64,000 nucleotides of DNA from Symbiodinium natans (lineage: Eukaryota > Sar > Dinophyceae > Suessiales > Symbiodiniaceae), in contig CAJNDS010002667.1 of the NCBI GenBank assembly GCA_905221605.1, forward strand, positions 22,252 through 86,251, read 5' to 3'. The position numbers and the translations under genes were made by a program. Of the stretch, positions 12,069 to 24,277 are shown one piece after another. The first letter of the stretch is position 1. Every line of letters starts with the position of its first letter. Under the pieces are notes generated by a model that made no database searches, was not told the origin of the DNA, and worked only from the letters and a program-made list of their open reading frames with translations.

Positions 12069-12474
12069 GTGCTGGGCTTAGGGGCCCGAAAGCCCCTGCG
12101 CGCGGGCGCGCCCGAATCCGGTCTCAAGTGCAACTTACCCCTTAGACGCGAGAAGGTTTGCAACTCCCCCGAAAGATAGGGTAAAACCGCCGTCTGGGTA
12201 AAACCCCCGTCTCCTTCTCCAGGGGCGTTGCCCTGTGCGTCCTTAGTCCTGCGGACCTTAGTGGGTGTCTCCCATCAAGTGGGCTGTTCCCGGCGGTGAT
12301 TCGCCTGTACTTGGCACTCTCTGTAGGATTTGGGGTCCTTCTTTCAACAACACTCTGTGGGACAACTCTGTGTTTACAGACCAACACTATTCTATCAAGT
12401 CAAGGATCCCCTTCTTCCCCTTTATGGCGTTCTCTGGGTCAAGGTTTACTAGGTTTCCTCTTGCTACGTGCCCT

Positions 12475-13050
12475 TCAGTTGGTCTCGAGGTTCCTCTTCA
12501 GTCCTCGCGCTGCGCCCCGTTCTTCTTCTTTTTCTACGGGGCTTGAGGAACCGTTCCTCTGCCTCTGTTTCCTTGTCTGTGAGGTCATCGTCCGTCTGCG
12601 CTTCGGCCATCTTCTCTCTCCCTCTTCTTGCACTCTTTCCGGGGCTACTTCAGCTTGCTCTGCAGAATCGTCTCCTCCTCGATCTGGTGCTCGTAGTTCC
12701 CCTTCAGTAGCCATCTGGTTCTTGCCATCGTCTTGTACTTGCCCTCGTTCCCTTACTGGTTTCCCCTGGTCTGGTAACTCTTCTTTGGGCCTTGAGTCAC
12801 TTTGCTCGGGTCGTCCTTCGCCACCTTGCTTCCCCCGGCTCTCTCCGTGCTCTTCTTGGCTGTCTTCTATCACTTGTACTTCTCGGTCTTGTCCCCACCA
12901 TGCTGCCAACCATCTGTCTATTTATTGCTTCTCGTACTTCAGCTGCTACCGGTTGCTCCAGGAATTCCAAGAGCCTCCGCAATCTTCCCCTGGCCTCCAT
13001 GAGGTCGCCTCTCTCTCTTTCTTTCTTTCCTCTCTCTCTCTCTCTCTTTC

Positions 13051-13105
<55 letters not shown>

Positions 13106-13860
13106 CATGGAGGGCTGTTCCCCGTCGTTGTCTGCAAACTGCTCGGTCCCCAGTCACGTGCTCATCTGCAGCTATCTCGGCCGTCTCGGTGTCCAGAGCT
13201 TTGGGTGGCATGTTTTGGGTTTCCGAAACTTCCGGTCCCATCGTCCTGCTCGTCTCTTGTTGGGGCTCTCGGCGAGGCCGTTGTCGCGGTGCTTGAGGGG
13301 TCCTCTCCGGGTCACCTCGTTTGTGCTTTTTCTTGTTCTTCTCGGGCTCCTCCTCGATGCTGTCGGTCTGGTTTTTCGGGGCCTCGTCGATCGGGTCGTT
13401 GGGGGGGTTCAGGGGCTCCTTCTCGATGCCGTCGGTCCGGTTCTCGGGGGCCTCGTCGATCTGGTCGTCGGGGACGTCCATGGACTGGTTCTCGGTGATG
13501 CTCTGGATTTCCACCGTGCTGGTGCCCTGCAGTTCCTCTCGGATGGCATTGGTTGTGCTGTCGGCCCAGGCCCTCTCGTGTTGGTGTTTTTCTTGGTCTC
13601 TTGGCGGCAGGCCTCTGTTCGTTCAGCTCGTGGGCGTTCCCGTTGGTCCCCTTGTGTTCGTCGTTCGCTTTGTCAGGCTTCGGCTCGTCCGCGTTGGTGT
13701 CGTTGCTCTCTTCTTGGGATTCTTCGGGTAGCGGTTGAAGGCGGCTCCAGATGGTCCAGGCTCTCGTGGTTGTAGTCCGTGGCGTGGGCTCCCATCGGTC
13801 AGAGGGGTGCCCTGTGGAGCTTTCACTTTCGGTCCCCTCGAGTTGTCGGCCAGCATGTCG
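12475..13860 (-). pseudogene. Frame-broken gene for a large charged protein
   Basis: The minus strand is strongly coding-like, but in pieces that change frame. From 13856 one frame reads LADNSRGPKVKAPQG; a second reads ATDYNHESLDHLEPP near 13.77 kb; a third reads EESQEESNDTNADEPKPDKA near 13.7 kb. A fourth runs from about 13.57 kb (RAWADSTTNAIREELQGTST) through a duplicated module, DQIDEAPENRTDGIEKEP and then DPIDEAPKNQTDSIEEEP, to a Glu-Arg tract made by (GA)n. A fifth reads LRRLLEFLEQPVAAEVREAI. A sixth, from 12909, reads AAWWGQDREVQVIEDSQEEH and continues, rich in Glu, Lys and Arg, to a TGA at 12475. Codons around 13.4-13.5 kb end almost always in G or C. The product would be hydrophilic and disordered, perhaps nuclear or a retroelement gag-like protein, but no zinc knuckle or other domain is visible. 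The breaks may be real decay, assembly indels or unrecognised introns. Confidence 0.5.
13009..13103. repeat. (CT)n microsatellite inside a coding region
   Basis: About 95 bp of nearly pure CT. On the minus strand it reads as alternating Arg-Glu within the charged protein, and it sits where the frame changes. Confidence 0.95.
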
Positions 13861-13885
13861 TCGTTGGATCTCGTTTTGTACAGCC

Positions 13886-13888
<3 letters not shown>

Positions 13889-13923
<35 letters not shown>

Positions 13924-14008
13924 TCTTTCTGCGCACCTAACCCTCCCCCATTAGGGAGGGTTGCCCGGAGTGTTTCTTTCTCTCTCTTTCTCTCTCTCTC
14001 CCTCCCTC
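13889..14008. repeat. (CT)n tracts
   Basis: A pure (CT)16 run at 13889-13921 and a second CT-rich run at 13974-14008, separated by about 50 bp of unique sequence. Confidence 0.9.
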
Positions 14009-15345
14009 TCCGCGTGTGAGTGAATGTGTCTGAGGGAGGGGCTCCTGCACTTCGAAATCCTCAATGAAGGTTGGGGATTTGGATTCAGGTTGATCGCGTG
14101 CTCGGGTGGTGGTTTTGCAGCTGCTATTTTCAAGCTAACATTGCCCTGAAGAATTGTCATTGGCACTCTGCCAGGGACTCAGATCTCGTAGGATTCGAGA
14201 AGAGCCTAGAAGAAATAGCAGGAGTAATATCTGGTGGCACTCGTGCACCTGTGCCAAATTCCGCCCATCCATGTCGCGTTCTGAAGGCATGAAGAAAATT
14301 GTTTGCCAAGACCGTGGCCTGAAGTGGCCCGAAGTCTCAAATCCGAGTCGGGATGCTGGGTTGTGCTTCTTCGCAGACTTCGCCTTCGACTTCGCTTTTG
14401 CAGCATAGCCATCCTCGGTGTGGCAAGGCTTTGGGCTGAGGGTTGTAGGTTTCAAGGTTTGGGGTTTTTGGGATTTCGTTTGTTGGTTGAGTCCGGGGTA
14501 GTATCTGAAGCTGCAACGGCAAATCCAACAAGCACTGAAGCATTTATACTTGCAGTCCATCACGATAAGAGCCGCGAGCGTTTAAGGCGAAAAGGCTGTT
14601 GCGTTTCGAGTCCTCACTTGAAGGTCTTCGTGATTGACTCTCCCTTCCAAGTCTCCCAAGCCGGAACCGGAAACCCGTTTCGAAGATCATGGTACTTGCA
14701 GCTACCAACGAACTACAACTGAGACTCCCAACCCCCCCATAGCTAAGCCCCGCATGGTTGGGGCCCGGAAGACCTGTCTCTTCCATGCATCATTTATTGT
14801 CATGTTCAATGCTTCTCACAGAGTCTCCCTGAGCAAAGCATCGGTTCCGAAAGATCATGCTCCACCCGGCAGCTACTAAAGAGGGACACTCCGTCTTGAG
14901 TGGCAGCAAGTCTGAGATATGTGAAGATGCAAGAACGTCTTCTTTTTTCGCGTCTTGAACACAAACCTTCATTTTTACCCTTTTTGAGGGCTCCCCCCAT
15001 AACTTCGCTTTACCAACCTCCTCCTTCACATGTCATCACATATCTGAATCTATATAGTACTCTTCTGTACACCCAGCTCGCCAGGCCAATTTCGAGCCAC
15101 CGAGCCTAAAACGTTCCATCCCTTCTCACAGGCCTTGTTCTTCTGAGAAGGGCTGCCGCACAACACATTTCTCTCTGCGAGCAAGAGAAGCCCACCAAAC
15201 AGGGCAGAAACAAATCCTAATTGCAGCCCTCAGCACATATTTGCCAAGCGGCCCACCCAGATGGCGCCTCAGCAAGCGTTTGATTTACCTCGGCATGAGC
15301 TGGCAACCGATACCAAGTAAGAGCTTGTGTGGGTGGTGCTCTCGC

Positions 15346-15363
15346 GGGGGGGGGGGGGGGGGG
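15346..15363. repeat. Poly-G run, 18 bp
   Basis: Uninterrupted G homopolymer. Confidence 0.95.
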
Positions 15364-16183
15364 TTGCGGCGCTAAGCGGCGCAGAGCGCAATCATAGCAC
15401 AAAACACGGCATGTGCAGTCCAAGGCCTTCAGCAAAAGAAAAACGGAACCAAAACGGAACACAACTGGGCTTACCCATTGAGACTTTGGAAGCCTCGGCT
15501 TGGCTTGATGAGGCTCCTGGGTGCACGTGAGCCCATCTAAGCCCGATTTCCGAGCGGCATGGTTGGTGGTCCAGCCCTGGACATGGATGTCGCAAGGACT
15601 GGCCTTGGAATCTGGCAAAAGTGAAGGCTCACACGACTCCCACGACTCAATGCCCCCGAGCTTTGGACCGGAGAGCTCAGCTGGTCAAGGACGTGTGGTT
15701 TTGAGACTTGGGCTTCGGGGCCATGCGTTGAAGAACTCACGCCTGCCAAGGGACGTCTGAGCTCAGTGGCGAGGCCTTGTCTGAGTCGCTGTTCTGGGGT
15801 TCCGCAGTATCAGCCTTCGGAAATGTAGGTCGTCAGGTAGCGTCGTTTCGGAGTGAGAGTTTTGATAGTCGCATTTGGGTGTTGGCGAAGAACAATGTGA
15901 CAAACTCCGGCACTGAACCCCGACAACATCAACCAGTTTTCAATGTTTACGGGTGGCTTCTGGCGCACTGGACCGCGTCTGGGATTGAGTTGTCTTTGGT
16001 TCTTACAAGACGGGTTTGGGGCTGCTCCGGGTTTCAGGACCACGCCCTCCATATGCGGGCTCCACTCCCTAGTTCATGGTTGGGATAGTATTCAATATTT
16101 ACATGTCCATTCAGTTTAAGTGCCCTTAAAAAAGAAAATGTTGCCCCACTATGACAAAGGTTCCGCGAAGCCTCAGCCGGATT

Positions 16184-16201
16184 CCCCCCCCCCCCCCCCC
16201 C
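16184..16201. repeat. Poly-C run, 18 bp
   Basis: Uninterrupted C homopolymer. Confidence 0.95.
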
Positions 16202-16338
16202 ATATTTCCGCGGACAGTTTGTGGGGGGGGCACCTCCGTGTCCGCACCAGCCGGCTTCCAAGCACCGTAGGTTGCTTCTTGTTGGCAGGGCAACGTGCCT
16301 TGAAGTGGCTTGGGGCCCTCTAGGGACTCCAGGGGGTT

Positions 16339-16377
16339 AGCAGAGCCCAGCAGAGCCCAGCAGAGCCCAGCAGAGCT
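16339..16377. repeat. 10 bp minisatellite, about 4 copies
   Basis: The unit CAGCAGAGCC is repeated about four times without interruption; the last copy is altered. Confidence 0.9.
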
Positions 16378-18057
16378 GAGAGGAAGCTTGCGGATTCGGC
16401 CTATGTGGATATCTGGGCAGATTGGGATTTGAAAGCTTGGGGGCTCAAAACTGAGGCTGCTTCCAAGGCAGACTAAACACCTAAGAGCTTAGGGCACATA
16501 GCCTGGAGCTCACGATTATGCGATCTTGGTCCGGCGTGGAGGCAACCTGACTCTACAAACTTGCTTCAAGAGACCGAGCCCTAAACTTTAAGAGGCAAGA
16601 CCCGCAATGGATCCGAGAACGTAAAAGCATCCAGTGTGCTCTCTTCGCAGCCTGAGAAGAAAACCCGAACATGGCCCAGGGCTCGGGCCGAACTACCCGG
16701 TATCTCCCCGAATGCCCCCTATCCTCATGTGGCAAAGCTGCTCAGCACCGCTGGAGGGCCGGCAACCTTTAGGGACTAGGGGCTTGGCCAACCTGGGGCC
16801 TGATATGGCGTTTGCTTGATGTTTTTTGTTTTAACCTTTGACGTTACGTTCATTGTTCGTCTTCATGTGGCTTGCCGCGTTGCCTGTGTGCAACTGAAGG
16901 TTGCTAGGTGCTTGTTCTTGTTCATGCTGTCTGACGACGATGAACATGGGCTTTCGGGAGGTAGGCTTGCCCGCGAGGTAGCATGGACATAGAGGCAGCA
17001 TGCCAGAACAAAGCTGTGACAAACCTTCAGTCGCGCAGAAATCAGGAAAAGGAAACATCACACAAGTAGAGGCATGCGTACCGCACCACAGGTCACCAGC
17101 TGCGGTTTGCCGGTGAAGGTCCAACGTTTTGATCCTGCTCTTGGTAAGCGCAAAGACCCCGCTTCGAACCCCCCAAGTGCCCTACAAGACTCCAGCAGAA
17201 CTCAAGCCCACACTTGATCAAGCCCTTCGGAAGACCTTGGTCAACCCTTGACGGTTCCCTGACTCTAAATCTTTAGAACCCGTGGCTAACCATCAGCAAA
17301 GACACAGGATTCGAAACCAACAAGTTCAAGGTTTCACGCTGTGCCTCTGGCAGCATGGGGAGACATGCCAACTCGGCGTGGTGGCCCGCCATCGGAGGAT
17401 GGGAACCTGAGTGCAGCTTGCAGCTAATGCCGACCGGGAGGAGCAAGGATTTGGAATGTCATGATTTGGAGCTTTGGTTTGCAAAAGCTGACTCTTGGGA
17501 CTTCGGAGAGTCTTAGGGCCATATTTGCACGTTAAACACAAGTTCAACAAACTGAGCCTTGGAGAGGAGGGGACGAAAGTTGTCGTGGGGAGGCACATGT
17601 ATGGGTTGGGTTTGGGAAGTTTCAAATCTCAGCGCGGCACTCTACGGCCCAGTCTGAGCACCCTGACATCTTGAACTTCGACGGAAGATGTGCCGGTCAA
17701 AATCAGGATGCTGAAGCAAGAATTCCAGCACATCACAGGCGAACTGCGCAGGTCACATGCCTTTGAAGGGAGAAGAGCCCTTCTGACGTGTTGAGGGTCA
17801 CACCATCGAATGAACGTGCCTGCGCATGCCTCAAGCTCCAGTTGTGCTGCCTGGAGCGTATTGGAGCCCGACAGGCCGAAAAAGCCTCGACGGCTCACCC
17901 CCAGAATTGCACGCCCCCTGCAGGATAGCTGCAGAAAACGACCCGTGCACCGACTTGCAGCATCGATCCTGGCATCGGTCTGAGACCGGCGCCCTCCGGG
18001 CAGTTGGCGCCCGGAAGGCACATGCTTCTCTGGCGAGAGCGCACGTGACTGTACGCA

Positions 18058-18184
18058 CTCTAGTCAACAAGAAATTCAGGCATGAAATTTGGTTCCTGCA
18101 TGTTCCGGGACAACCGAGACAACCCACTATCGTCTTCCTTGATGAGATGGATATCGACGTCGATGTGCTGAGATGGTCACTCTA
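18058..18184 (+). CDS. Candidate 3' exon, unknown protein
   Basis: The frame reads LVNKKFRHEIWFLHVPGQP and then QPTIVFLDEMDIDVDVLRWS before a TAG stop. The sequence looks like a folded protein end; the opposite strand gives a Ser/Thr-rich antisense-type product. The same frame is open upstream to 17826. No acceptor was fixed and no family recognised. Confidence 0.35.
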
Positions 18185-18694
18185 GACGGATCAGGCATCA
18201 CTGAAAGGCATCCGACAGCTTCGGTGGCAGCTCTTCGGGTGGTAGCGGCCTAACTGAAACAATGCCAAGCCATTAAGCCAAAGTCTTGATCACTCAGATT
18301 CTAACAAAAACCACCCACCCTTCACAGCCACGAAGCTGAGAACGATGTCCGCAAAGGGCAACCCTGGCATCGCCTCGCAGATAGCTTGCTATTCGAGTAG
18401 CTTGCCAAGCTTTGAGGGATGTGATTGTATTCGACTTGTTCAGGTGATTCAGAGTGTTTCAGACGCGCGTCTACGCATCGAGACACATCTCACTTAATTT
18501 TCTTGGTTGGTTCGTCTTGATGCAGAGTTGAAGCGATTTCAAGCCGAAGGACTTCAGCTCTTTGCACAAAAACTTACCTTTCCCAAACTCCGTGATGGCA
18601 CACCAGCACGGTTACACTGAGCTCCGACCCTAAGTCTCCTAAGCCCCGCGCAAACCAGCAAAGCACCCTGGAGAATGGGCTGCTGATTCCGAGC

Positions 18695-19000
18695 TTAAGC
18701 CCTGAGCTCTGTCCATAAAAACCCCTCAGACTCAATAGCAAGTTTATCAGATGCGGGGCAACTCGAAGCCTCCAAGCCTTGCTGCCAAAACCTGAAGCTG
18801 TAAAAGGCCTGCTCCAGCAACCCTCCAGCCACTGAGACACCGACATCCTCGAACCTTACAGTAATATGTCCTACTCCGCTCAGCCCTACTCCTTGACTCC
18901 GTGCCTGAAGTGCTTCCAAAAGCTGCCCCGTCTCACGCGTCGCGCGGCGGAAGTCGTCGATGCCTTGCGAGCTGAGTGGCTCCACGACCTCAGGTCCCAC
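18695..19000 (-). CDS. Candidate exon within a 101-codon frame
   Basis: The GC3-rich part runs from a likely acceptor (ACCTGAG, exon from 18988) through VVEPLSSQGIDDFRRATRET and GQLLEALQ, where CAG|GCACGG could be a GC-type donor. The frame stays open to 18695, but the rest is less convincing. Other frames on both strands are open nearby. No family recognised. Confidence 0.4.
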   Translation of the reverse strand: MGPEVVEPLSSQGIDDFRRATRETGQLLEALQARSQGVGLSGVGHITVRFEDVGVSVAGGLLEQAFYSFRFWQQGLEASSCPASDKLAIESEGFLWTELRA

Positions 19001-20962
19001 TTTTGCTTACAAAGCCCGACCATACCCCTCAAAGAGGCTTTGGAGCATCCTTCATGCTGAAAGCATTTTGAACTTTGAGTGCGGCGCGCTGATTTAGGTT
19101 GGGGATGTTCATGTTCAGGGATGTGGTTTGAAGCCACCAGAAAAACGTAAGCCTCGACTGCAGCTCTCAACCGTCTTAACCCTTCTTCCAAGAGACTGGG
19201 CCCATGCAGTTGCCAACTGAGTCCTGGCACTGGAGGTGTATTTTGTTAGAGCCTCTGTCTTCCTTGGCTACCGTGGGTCCCAAGGCGTAAATTTTCGGAG
19301 CAGTAGACTCCCTTGAATATGCCCAATCTCTAAACCTTACAAACTCAAACCCTGGCAACAAGTTCTGCTACATGTGTGGAAACTGTCTTTGGGCGTGTCG
19401 CAGCCAGCTAGAGATTAAGCTCCCGAACCATCCCCAAACCGAAGCTGCCCCAAGCCTGAAAGTGTTCAGTTCGTTTACATACATCCGGAAACTTCAAGGT
19501 TCAAGAACTGATCTGAAAGTTCATCCCGGGCTTGAGAGAAAGCGTTGCGCGTTTTAGCCCCGGACCGAAGTTGAGGACTACGGGACCTGAAGACAGACGA
19601 GTGTGCCCCCAACCACTCTCATCCGAACACTTAGGTTGAGGACTGATCAGCTCCATCGTGTGCCACAAAAAGAAACACAAAACCCTGCCCCTAACCCCGG
19701 ATTTAAACCGCATGGGGTCCAGGTGCCACTCGTCCCCAAGCATCGTTGCTGGAGGTGTAGACAAGGTCCTTGGGTCACTCGTAGGAAGGTTCTGAGGGGT
19801 TCAGGATGCTCGATAGGGCTTACGCGGCTTAGGGCGACATTCGGGAATTCCATTTAGATTCTGTGCTTGTCAGCCGCACCCTAGGTAATGAGTTAGAAAG
19901 TATGGATCCTTGTAGCACAACGTCGATGAGACGGTTTAGGACTTTTGATTGCTGCTGGCCATATGGCTGTGACCCATCCCCGAAAGATCCTTCCTGCGAG
20001 AGAAGAAAGTTGAGAGACTCCAATCTTAAGCTGTCAAAGCCCTATAGGTCTGGCACAAGCCTGGGGTTGAAGGCTCGAACTGTTGAAGGATCAAGGAATG
20101 CAACGGGCGGCCAATATTTGAAAGTTAGTGCCAAAAGAATTGAGCGATGTCTCACTTTGCGGTTGCTGCTTCGCCCTGATCCCTAAACCACGTACCTGTA
20201 CCCTGAACCCGGAACTCAGCAAACGGCACGAGGTCATGTGCCTAACCCGACTTGAGATTCCAGCTTTGAGGCTGAGAGTGGATATGATTCGGCAGCTAAT
20301 TCAACATGCCATAGTTCAGGTAGAAGCTCTGGAAGAATCAGCACTGCAACCTTCGACCTTGAAGCTCCAAACGCTGCAAAGCTCGGAACTTTTGAGGGAG
20401 CTCCTGACATAAGCCCCAGGTGCAGCAAGGTGTTTGGCATCTCTACGTTTGGAGGCAGGCTCTCCTGTCCTGTGCTCGGGCTTTCTTTTGTCTACTAAGG
20501 CATGTAGGGGCGCCGGACGTGAATCGAGAACAGCAGTGTTGATTCAAGGCCACAGATGACACAACTACGGTGGACGGTCCAGAGGGCTCACAAGTTGTGC
20601 GTTGTAAGCCTCCTCACGTAAAAGTACTTCTTTCTCACTTGTCCGTCTCTGTCTAATTTCTCAGGAGCAACCTCGTCTAACCTGGGCACATGTGGGGCAG
20701 AATGCAAATCCCCAAACCTATCCAAGGGCTCGAAAAAATGCAGGAAGTTGCGCTCCTGGCACGTTTTCGTGAGACCGAGCGATTGAGCCCAAATCAGTGC
20801 TCGTTCCGATTATGGAATGCGCACGAGACCTGGGCGAGAGCACGATGTGGACCCAAAAGCGAGTGCCCCTAGGCGAGAGCCGTACCCCGGTCACGTGCGC
20901 CGCGGCGCGACTCATGCAAAGATAGGCTTTTCAGCATTCAACGGAGGGCATTTGGGGTCAGT
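19001..20962. other. No gene supported
   Basis: Mixed sequence with short frames on both strands (for example 19603-19857 plus). None has clear splice sites. Telomere-like fragments occur near 20170-20215. Confidence 0.4.
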
Positions 20963-21023
20963 TTGCCGGGCTCAAGATATGATGCACAGTTCGGATCGTT
21001 AGCGGAAAAAGCATCTTTGGCTG

Positions 21024-21266
21024 ATGACATTCCCTCCTGCACCGTGGCTGCCGGAGCTGCTCGACTGGGCATCGCTGCGGCGCCGTGTAAGCTCCGGGCA
21101 CGTATGGGCCTCCAAAGCGATTGGCTCAGTGTTCAAGGGTGGGAGTTCGAGGGTGGTTCGGAGCCTGTCGCCACCAGTTTGCCCAAAAAAAGGACGTCAG
21201 GGTCCAAAGGTTGTGGCGGTTATGTGTTTGCTGGTATTTCATTTATGTGGAGCTGTGGCCGACTAA
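21024..21266 (+). CDS. Weak candidate frame with a hydrophobic end
   Basis: Reads PAPWLPELLDWASLRRRVSS and ends with VVAVMCLLVFHLCGAVAD before a TAA. Third-position GC is raised in the 5' half. A second plus frame (20963-21301) competes. No family recognised. Confidence 0.25.
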   Translation: MTFPPAPWLPELLDWASLRRRVSSGHVWASKAIGSVFKGGSSRVVRSLSPPVCPKKGRQGPKVVAVMCLLVFHLCGAVAD

Positions 21267-21301
21267 CCCTTCAACCTAAGCTCTGGTCTAGGCAAACATA
21301 A

Positions 21302-22436
21302 AGGCAACCATCATCAGCCTCGCCAACCTGAACGAATGCCAAATGCCCTCTCAGACTGTTTAAACATGTTTAAACCTTCAGGCGTAGACAGTCCGTAGAC
21401 ATGTGTAGAAAACCCTCACCGTGGCCTCTGCGGTCAGCGTGGATTCGTTGGATGAAGCCTCTGGAAGCACATCGTCCAAGAAGGTGTTCTTCACCTGTCA
21501 CTAAGGGGTTTCAGAAGTCTATGGACAAATTGCTGGACCCTCATACCTGAGATGGGTCCGGGAGCTACGAAATGTCTAGCAAGACCTGGCTGGCATGGAA
21601 TGAATGACACAGCCAGTCGCCTGATCTCTTTACCAATCACATGCTGCAGGTCTGCTTCGACACGCCAGGCGCGAAACTCCAAACTCCCTGCTAAAAAGTC
21701 GACACTCGGTGACAATAGGATAGCCTGTAGAGGTCTGACCCATTGAAGGGCCTTGAGTTTTCAGACGAGATTCTGAACCCCTGTCCATGTTCTTGCTCCT
21801 CTAAGCCCCTCCGAGCCACTTACAACTCTTCCTTTTAAGTAGGTTGTTCAGCCCAGGGCGGTCCAAAATCTGCAGCCTACAAGTTCTTTCCCCTTCCCTG
21901 GCTCTCCCCCGATTGGGCCTTGACCTGCTGGCCACACACCCACGTGAACCTCTGCTGTGCAAACTCTTCACAGTCTTCGGACAAAGAATGCAAACTGCAG
22001 ACGTTAGTCAACAAGAACGGTTGCTTGCTTCAGCTGGCGGGAAAGTGTGGTGTTTTGAATGTGAAATCCTCAGGCGTCCTGCAGCGTGACATCGGCGCGC
22101 TCGCGTCAGTGGGCTGCAGTGGCACAGCGCAACCATGCTCTGGCATACCACGTGCGCCGACCATAAGGGTCACCAAGGACAGTTACACTATCAAGCCATG
22201 GCCGTAGCTACACTAAACTCTAAACAACATCAGAAGAGGCCTGGTTCAAACGCAAGAAATCAACACAAGCTCCGTCTCGCGGCCCTCCCCCCTCCTCACT
22301 CCCCCGCCAGAAGCTTTGTAGCTCTCCTAACATGAAACCGAAGCACCCGAGTGGTCATGCAGTTCAAGATGTGTAGGGCTTGGTGTTCCGTTTAGACGCC
22401 CTACATCGCTCTGTTGGGTGGAGGGTTATAATTATA
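21302..22436. other. No gene supported
   Basis: Only short, unremarkable open frames on both strands. Confidence 0.4.
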
Positions 22437-22681
22437 GGAAGCTGCGCGACGACCTCTCTGAGGCTAGCGGAGGATCCCAAGTCTTCGCATCGATCCGTGG
22501 ACTCCCAAATCCTGAAAAATTAACCTTCATCGGCAAACAACAGGTTCAGGATTTTGGTGTGTCTCGAGGCCTTTGCACCTTCAGGCATGACGACTTTTGG
22601 TGGATTGGTGTACACGAATCTCTGGATTTGACCAGGTTGGCATGCCGGGTTTTGTGTCACGTGGACGCTTGGGTCGTGTGA
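22437..22681 (+). CDS. Candidate exon, unknown protein
   Basis: Begins after an acceptor (TTATAATTATAG, exon from 22437) and reads KLRDDLSEASGGSQVFASIR, then GLCTFRHDDFWWIGVHESLD, with a TGA at 22679-22681. Composition is protein-like over 80 codons. Possible internal donors exist, so the exon may end earlier. No family recognised. Confidence 0.4.
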
Positions 22682-24010
22682 GTCCGGGATTCAAATGGTT
22701 CCGGAGCCGAAGATCTGCGCAAACCTACTGGAGCCCTTACAGAGGCTCAGCAACCGTCCCTGCTTCCCCTGAAAAAATGCCCAGACCCACCCTCCAAGCC
22801 TCTAAACCAACAAATGAAAATGAGTAAGCCGGGGAGCATGTCGGTCGGAAGCACGGTCCGAAGCCGATTGCCTGCCATGGAATTGAGAAATCTGCAGGAG
22901 ACCTCGGCTGTGTCCCAAAGCTGTGATTGGCGCTGGGGCGTAGGATCCGGCTCGTGGCGGGGAATGATGAACGGTTGGGCCTCCCAGGCCTTATTGAGAG
23001 CCATAAACGCTACTGGCCTGGTACGTCAACTTCGGGCTGGTGGGCGAGAGGCTCCAGGCTTTGTAAAAGGGCATCAAACAGGCGAGCGGCAGGAGCGGGG
23101 AGAAGGGAGCAACAGTGGCTGGAATGGAGCTTGAATTCGAAGCGGCTTCGGTGAATCAGCACGGTGCATGAACTGAAAGAAGCCAAGGCTTTGGGCCTGT
23201 CCCACACAAGTCCGACATCCTTGAAACCGCGAGAGGTCAAAGGGGCAACCCTCAGCAACCTTTACACTTAACACTGTGTACACATCCTCAATCCTGTGGG
23301 GCTCGAAGGTTAAACGGTCTCCATATGTTGCAACCTTTGACTGCTCAGGCAGTGTCTGAAGGATCGCATATCCCGTGGCAGTTCAAGCAGTTGTTATAGG
23401 GTCCAGGCATTCAGAATACCATGGCTTGGGAGCTTCATATCTGCGGAGCTGGTGAGTCATCTCCTATGACTCGGGCCACCAACCCTTTCAGGGTGCGTTT
23501 GTCTGTGGGGCAGAAAAAATCCAACAGCCCAATCCATCACCCCCAAAACACCAACTCAACATGCCACACCTCAATGCCCTCAAACAAACCCCAACTGTTA
23601 GGTCATCTGTTCAGTCCGGAGCCAGTAACGGTTAAGGCTTAGCAGGGTTGCCGGCCAAGAGGCTCATGGCTTGGGCGGGAGGGTGCTGGTGGCTTCACGC
23701 GAGATCACGCTGGGCTTAGGGCGGAAACCATCTTCCATAATCTTACCATCGAGGTACAGAGTGAGGGACCCCTAACGTTTCTGTCAAAAGCCCATCGGGA
23801 GGGGGCTCAGAGGCCACGTATGGCCACGTCCACATATGGAGCTACACTGTGTCACTCCGTAGCTTCTACACACCTGGGGGGATAACAAGGCAACAAAAAC
23901 AGCAAAACTTCTCCTCGTGGTGACGTCTGCGCTGTACCGCCGCAGCTCCTAGCGTCAGATACGCATGTGTAAACTCTTCCTGTCATTGCAAAGGCAGACA
24001 TCGGTCCGCA
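22682..24010. other. No gene supported
   Basis: Several 60-106 codon frames on both strands without consistent splice sites or composition. Confidence 0.4.
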
Positions 24011-24277
24011 ATGATCCGCAATGTAAAGATCTGTGGGCTTCGGGGATGTGGTGATCGGGACTTGTACATTGCTGTCCAGGCATCTGACAAGAGGGTGAAA
24101 GAGCCCAAAGAGCCCTCTGAAGCCTCCGAAGGGAGAAAGCCCCCCAAAATAGATGGTCTCGTTGAGTCAGTACCACCGGGGATCGGATTCAACACTGGGA
24201 AGAGTTGGGAGCTCAGCTCCTGTGGTACTTTCCTTGGCCAGCGAGCTGCCATGAGGGCCTTTCTGACCAGAAACTGA
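24011..24277 (+). CDS. Candidate small ORF, 88 codons
   Basis: Starts with ATG (MIRNVKICGLRGCGDRDLY) and reads VKEPKEPSEASEGRKPPK and then GIGFNTGKSWELSSCGTF before a TGA. Basic and proline-rich in the middle. Slightly raised third-position GC. The minus strand is also open here. No family recognised; it could be a first exon or a complete small gene. Confidence 0.35.
   Translation: MIRNVKICGLRGCGDRDLYIAVQASDKRVKEPKEPSEASEGRKPPKIDGLVESVPPGIGFNTGKSWELSSCGTFLGQRAAMRAFLTRN

Larger units (their letters stand above)
14009..18064. other. No gene supported; homopolymers and a 10 bp repeat
   Basis: Contains long poly-G and poly-C runs and a 10 bp minisatellite, listed separately. Open frames are 60-140 codons long and occur on both strands without clear splice sites. 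I see nothing I would call a gene. Confidence 0.4.

Noticed and set aside
12296-13498. 400-codon plus-strand frame
   Set aside because: Leu/Ser-rich, with a long Ser-Leu tract from (CT)n. The minus strand of the same DNA has much stronger coding features, so this is its antisense shadow.
11700-13900. LTR retrotransposon interpretation of the charged coding region
   Set aside because: No long terminal repeats, primer-binding site, zinc knuckle, protease or reverse-transcriptase motifs were seen.
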